This document shows positions 58,065 to 62,696 of a stretch of DNA of 62,696 nucleotides, piece after piece. The notes under the pieces are model-generated. The model searched no databases, was not told the DNA's origin, and was given only the letters and a program-made list of their open reading frames with translations. Origin of the DNA: Temnopleurus reevesii (taxonomy: Eukaryota > Echinodermata > Echinoidea > Temnopleuroida > Temnopleuridae); the NCBI GenBank assembly GCA_036244855.1, contig BQKZ01000160.1, positions 74,420-137,115 on the forward strand, in the 5' to 3' direction. The stretch's first letter is position 1. Each line of letters begins with the position of its first letter. The translations under genes were made by a program, and so were the position numbers.

Positions 58065-59319
58065 AACAATAGTAAATCATTATATTAACGAAATGGCGTG
58101 CAGTTTATGTATCAATCCAGTACCCCCTTTACCCCCATTCTACAAAGGGTACTTAACAAAGTGATAGATCAAAACTCTGTACAATGATGACCGTCCACAA
58201 CTATAAGCAGTAAACAGTCAAACAAACATGTTCCTTTCAAATGAGGAAAAAGTCCCAAAAGTTGAAGAAAAAACATAATCTTCCTGTCAATCAGCATTCT
58301 AGATCAGATCACTTAGAGTAGTTTTGCTGTTGATAGAATTAAAAAGGAGCAAAGACAAAGCCATAAACCTCGGAGGCTTCGACTGGAGTATATTACAAGA
58401 TTTCAATCTCAACCAATTTTAATGGACAGCTCCCGAAACCTAGTTGAAACATAACCCCACACCAGCAAAATGTCAAATAACTTTCCACAACAACAAGCAA
58501 AAAAATTCTTTGCCAATTTTGATGGCGAGATTTTAGGGAGAACAGCATCTCGTTCAGGTCAAATAATCTCACTAGACGGTATGACTTATGGATATGATAC
58601 CATAGAAATGTGATTGAGGGCAATTATTAAATTCCAGAGGGATGGATTTGTAAAAGAATTAGATTTGTGAAGAAAATATATTAGCACTGTTTCTAATGGT
58701 ACAAATACTATTCACCTGAAGCTAAAGACAAGACATTCATGATCACAAAAGTTTCCAAAATGTCCTATAACTATAATTGAAATATTTCGCAATACCCATA
58801 GATGAAGTAGATATTCATGGATTCATGAATTATCATCTTTGAAATGTACAATAACTATTTACAAACCATTGATTTTCTTTTTTTTGGTGGGTGGGGCAGT
58901 GGTGAATAATCCCTCAATATAATTCAATTAAATACAATACATTCAAGGAATGGACCACTCCTTCCAGTAGAAGTTCAACAAAGTAGCTTTATTTTCCATT
59001 GAAAAATACCCTAAAACAATCAAAATTTTGTTAAAGTCATATTACAGGGTTTCCTCTGTATCAGGAGAATAAAATTCCCTGATTTTTCCCTGATGAATTC
59101 CCAAAATTCCAGGATGACCAAGTCAGCTTTATAATTCACCCATTTCGGCCTATTTTGACGCATCCCAATTTACCACAGCACTCACATTATTTGAGGGTAT
59201 ATAACCAAAGTCGCTGATTTTTACAGGTATATTGTTTTTTAATTCCCCTGACTGACTAAAAGTAAAACTCATTTCCAGATTTTCCAGGTAGAACCTGTAA
59301 TAAACTAAAGGGGTGTTGT
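58065..59319. other. Unassigned stretch with a dispersed-repeat fragment
   Basis: ATTCCCTGATTTTTCCCTGA and CCCAAAATTCCAGGATGACC near 59074-59118 are related to the repeats at 37.7-38.0 kb. Otherwise nothing recognised. Confidence 0.45.
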
Positions 59320-59484
59320 TCAAAAGTTGCAATTGATCGCAAGTTGCAGATGATCAGAACGTGCCAATCAAAATCATTTTTTTCATGCACGTCTTGTTAA
59401 GGCATATACCTTGCGCGAATGAAAATGTGCATTACAATTTGCAAAGTTGTAGTTGATTTGCAGTTGATTTTGGACAACATCCCC
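59320..59484. mobile_element. 165-bp MITE, GGGGTGTTG family, copy 3
   Basis: GGGGTGTTGTTCAAAAGTTG, then CAATTGATCGCAAG, at the left and TTGATTTGCAGTTGATTTTG, GACAACATCCCC at the right form imperfect inverted ends. It also carries GAATGAAAATGTGCAT, the complement of the ATGCATATTTTCATTCACGCAC block in the copies at 31.9 and 33.0 kb. Confidence 0.75.
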
Positions 59485-59493
59485 TATGGCCTG

Positions 59494-59594
59494 GGATTGT
59501 AGTTCAAAAGTTGTAATTGATCGCAAGTTGCAGTTAATCAGAACGTGCCAATAAAAATCAGCTGATTTTGCAGTTGATTTTAAATAACACCCCC
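59494..59594. mobile_element. Internally deleted MITE, GGGGTGTTG family, copy 4
   Basis: TAGTTCAAAAGTTGTAATTG and ATCGCAAGTTGCAGTTAATC, followed by CAGTTGATTTTAAATAACAC and CCCCTA, repeat the ends of the preceding copy with most of the middle missing and the left terminus degraded. Confidence 0.65.
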
Positions 59595-59961
59595 TATAAA
59601 AAAAAAAATATTGCAGCAGACCTACACAAACGTTTCTGAAAAGTTACTTTGACATTATGAGAAAGTAGGTCATTCCGATACCTATAGTGCCTCAGTGTCT
59701 AGCATTTGACAAACAGAAAACTGGCTCAAAAGGTATATATTCTTCCGACAAAATCTGTCTTCAATTTTGCCTACTCCAGATTCTCTCCATAATCGGCATG
59801 AGGAGGATATGAACCTTCACTTCTCGAATAAGATTTCCATTCATGATTCAAAACCTTTCTCATTCCCCCCATAGGATGAGCATCGTGTTGCGGGGATCAA
59901 TGGCAAATTTTGTTTTCCTTGCCTTTCTTCTCTGGACTCGGCCTCTCTTGGAGGGAAGCAA

Positions 59962-60180
59962 CAGAGAGAGAGAGAGAGGGGGGGGGGAGAAAGAGGGAGA
60001 GAGAGATGAGAGGAGAAGAGAGAGAGATGAGAAGAGAAGAAAATGAGAGAAAGTGAGACAGAAAGACCTTGGAGGAAGAAATTTTCTTCCTCCAAGGAAA
60101 GACGGAGAGAGAGAGAGAGAGAGAGATGAGAGGAGAAGAGAGAGAGAGATGAGAAGAGAAGAAAATGAGAGAGAGAGAGA
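59962..60180. repeat. GA-rich purine tract with duplicated block and central palindrome
   Basis: Long purine-only runs of GA/GAGA with embedded GATGAGAGGAGAAGAGAGAG and GATGAGAAGAGAAGAAAATG blocks, repeated at about 60001-60055 and 60122-60175. Between them is the near-perfect palindrome CCTTGGAGGAAGAAA/TTTCTTCCTCCAAGG (60067-60097). Serine/leucine-rich frames on the minus strand are repeat translations, not genes. Confidence 0.85.
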
Positions 60181-60540
60181 ACAGGAGCGGGCAGTGGGAA
60201 AAATGCCAAAAATACAGGCAGCGAGGAGAAAACAACATTATTTCGGCTGAAATTGGAGTATGGGAATCCTTGATGTCAGGCCTAATAAGGCACCTCAGTG
60301 AGCAGAGGGCACAGGGTTCAAGCCCAAGACCAGTGTCTACCATTGGCTGAGGAGTGCGCTCTCGCGCCCCTCGGGAATCCTGATTATTTTATGAGGGAAT
60401 CGTATTCCGGAGTTCAGAAAATCCACTGTCAAGGTTGGAGCTTCTGAGGTCTTCATATTCTTTGCATGATGAATAAGACAGTCAGGAGCATGGTAATCTG
60501 GAGGACTGTGCATTATTACCATAATGGTCTAACATTGGTT
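60181..60540. other. Unassigned stretch
   Basis: A B-box-like GGGTTCAAGCCC near 60312 lacks a matching A-box and tRNA fold, so no tRNA or SINE is called. Nothing else identified. Confidence 0.4.
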
Positions 60541-60615
60541 AACCCATTGACTACTAAATTCTGAAATTCATATTGATTTTGTGCAGGGAACATGCGATAC
60601 CAGTTGTCAATGGGT
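60541..60615. mobile_element. ~75-bp hairpin, sibling of 43873-43950
   Basis: AACCCATTGAC and GTCAATGGGT form the stem. The interior TACTAAATTCTGAAATTC and TTTTGTGCAGGGAAC matches the hairpin nested in the 43.6-kb element. Confidence 0.75.
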
Positions 60616-60904
60616 CAATAATATCTGTTTAAAATCAATGCTATTTCAATATTTTCAAGGAAATTTACATGGTTTAAATAAAGATAAATTACATCATCGC
60701 TTTTTTATTTCTATGTACTGCAAAATTGTTAATACAGATAAAACAAAATTGCAAAATTATTTTTATTTTCAAAATATCAGTTTCCTCATCATTTTCAAAC
60801 AACTTGTTAAACTCTTTTTTTTCAAAACATGTGAATGGCCTTGAAGACACTTTCCATTATGGGTTGACAGTACCCTTCAAATTCAAGTACACAGTACTTT
60901 CTTA

Positions 60905-61225
60905 TACAAGCCCCCCCCCCCCTCCCCCATCCAAAAAAAATATGTTGGACTGCAACATAACAACGACCATCTGGAAAAATGGCCAATACTTTTTTCTTTT
61001 TTTTTTACTTTTCACTCCAATTGAAGGTCACCGTGCAGCATGAAAAGCCATTTTCAAATGTTCTTTGGGTATCTATTCCCCTCTCGAAGCCTTATTTCTG
61101 TATGAAATATATTCTCAAAATGAAAATAATAGAAAAAAAAACTGTTCCAATCAACCAATGCTATTTTTAAAAAATGGCATTCTCGGCCAACCAACCAACA
61201 AGTTTTGTTGGGGGGGGGGGGGACT
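60905..61225. mobile_element. Probable element bounded by CnAn and its reverse
   Basis: C12-T-C5-ATCC-A8 followed by TATGTTGG at 60911-60956, and CCAACAAGTTTTGTTGGGGG with a G-run at 61187-61221, read as inverted termini. The interior holds T-runs and no conserved frame. Confidence 0.5.
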
Positions 61226-61548
61226 TTGGGGTCAAATTAAGGGTTTGCTGATTTAGGGATAGGGAACACCCAAGGACTGAAACTCCAAACAGAGAGGTTA
61301 GGAGGTTAAAAAGAAGCTTCTTCAAATAAATCAAGGATAGTTACAATCGCTGGAAAATGGAATGACAACCTCGACAGATCATCCCTAGTTCGTAAAGAAT
61401 TTAGATGTGTATACACCTGACTGAGAGAGAGTTATGACCCAATTTCACTTTTATTAGGACATATTTTACTTGTCTGACACTGACAATGTACAGGAGCTAT
61501 GTACTGACCTTCGTGCAAATTCTTTCCTCCATATTACCAGCGCCCACC

Positions 61549-61745
61549 GCCCCCCCCCAAAAAAAAAAAAAAATGAATAAATAAATAAATAAATAAATAA
61601 AAAATTGTTGGATGCCCCAAACTAAATTTTACAAAAAAATGCATTGGACAGTCTGAATCTTCTCATACATTTTTTTGTTTTCACTTTGAGTGGAAAGTAT
61701 AAAAAAAGGTTCAGAGGGCCATTTTCAGAGGTTCAAACAAACAAA
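61549..61745. mobile_element. CnAn-headed element fragment with AAAT microsatellite
   Basis: C9-A13, then AATA repeats (61575-61604), then AAAATTGTTGGATGCCCCAA. About 110 bp downstream, GGCCATTTTCAGAGGTTC matches the internal word of the other family members. Confidence 0.5.
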
Positions 61746-62696
61746 ACAAAAGAAATGGGGGAGGGGAACCTAGGACATTTTGGAATGGTGAAGGGGATAA
61801 CGGTAAGCTCATCAAATATTAAAAAGTTCCAATTATATCAAAAATTGCAGACAGTTGAGCTAGTTATTTACAATAAGTTTTAAAAAAAAACACTAAGAAT
61901 GGAAATACAATATAAGGGAGAAAGAAGCTGGGTAATATATTTTTTTTAGATTTGCAGACACAAAGGACATAGATTATCTCCAACAAATTTGTAAATTATC
62001 CAGCTCTGAATCACTTTCATTTCATCCTATTTCAGTCAAGTTCAACATTGGGTCAAGAATATATAATGTGTGTATGCAAATTGGCATATGACAAATTGTC
62101 ACGTTCATCTTTCAAAGAATCTATATAGTGAGAAATCCCAAGATCGTTTGAGGAAAATGCAAGCAATACAATGATAAAGCACCCATACACACAAACAAGA
62201 AATCTCCCAGCCAAAAATAAGTTTGTTTTCCAAAGTATTACCCAAGCATGAAATAGGGAAAAGTTCATTTTAACTGCTTCCAGGGTTTTTCATTCTTCTA
62301 CCAAAGTACCTGTAGATGTCAACAATACATCTTTCTCAGTTTTATTACAAGAGATCAATGGTAGGTTTAAATTATTTTTGTGAGAAGAAATCCACAAACA
62401 GTAACAAGTTCTTCGCACTCCCATATAAACTTAAATCTGTGTGCTGATTAAAAAACACCCATTCAATCAACCAGCATAAATAAATCCTACATTTGGACTG
62501 TTTAGATTTCGAATTGGGGTACTTTGTGTACTGTGGATATTGAAATAAGCAAAGCATACAACAGGAAGTGTGAACAATAAAGGGCTAAATCACAATAGGG
62601 GTACTGATATTTTCAATGCACCTTTCATATGCTTGATTCCACTTTGATTTGATGCCTAGTCTTTACGATTTAGACTTTAATTTCAAAGAAATTATC
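61746..62696. other. Unassigned noncoding end of window
   Basis: AT-rich. No gene, RNA or element recognised. Confidence 0.45.

Noticed and set aside
60290..60330. tRNA or SINE head around GGGTTCAAGCCC
   Set aside because: Only a B-box-like word. No A-box at the right spacing and no stem pairing.
59841..60343. Minus-strand frames of 122 and 148 codons rich in Ser/Leu
   Set aside because: They translate the GA microsatellite and its palindrome. The repetitive SLSLS composition is explained by the simple repeat.

Overview
This window looks like eukaryotic intergenic or intronic DNA. It is AT-rich and packed with microsatellites, degenerate tandem repeats, tRNA-derived SINEs and short inverted-repeat (MITE-like) elements. 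It has no long open reading frames, operons, rRNA or tRNA genes, or CRISPR arrays. The repeat style (TTAA-flanked palindromic elements, SINEs ending in GCGCTATATAAAT plus ATT repeats, frequent GGCCTATAGG and TACATGTA words) suggests a marine deuterostome, most likely an echinoderm such as a sea urchin. That placement is inferred from texture, not from a recognised gene.

Layout. 1-5.9 kb: tandem repeats, a 529-bp inverted-repeat element, a 1.14-kb near-identical duplication joined at a single N (2966), and a 220-bp MITE. 7.6-8.3 kb: a TTAA-flanked palindromic element. 10-13.9 kb: three islands of higher sequence complexity that may be regulatory or exonic. 20.6-21.25 kb: a SINE split by a 423-bp element with a 9-bp target duplication. 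23-29.1 kb: TTAA-element arms, duplications, SINE fragments, a ~150-bp minisatellite and a hairpin element. 31.8-33.8 kb: a diverged ~0.9-kb tandem pair, each copy carrying a MITE. 36-38 kb and 40-44.4 kb: tandem repeats, the last invaded by several nested elements. 46.4-49.3 kb: a small candidate exon, a second palindromic family and a triplicated repeat carrying a hairpin insertion. 50.4-53.4 kb: a 1.5-kb duplication joined at N (51858). 53.9-62.7 kb: nested hairpins, TTAA elements, an intact SINE, polyC-polyA-headed elements and a purine microsatellite.

Genes. No protein-coding gene can be named. Five short segments have some exon-like properties (near 12.1, 30.7, 46.5, 50.6 and 55.4 kb), all at low confidence. 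The window is best read as intron(s) or a gene-poor interval with a few candidate exons and regulatory islands.

The most informative signals are (1) single-N joins flanked by near-identical sequence, which look like unmerged haplotypes or contig ends rather than biology, and (2) natural 'empty site' comparisons, where mobile hairpins sit in one unit of a tandem repeat or in one copy of another element and are missing from its sister copy. These give insertion boundaries and relative ages without outside data. I found no convincing undescribed multi-gene system.
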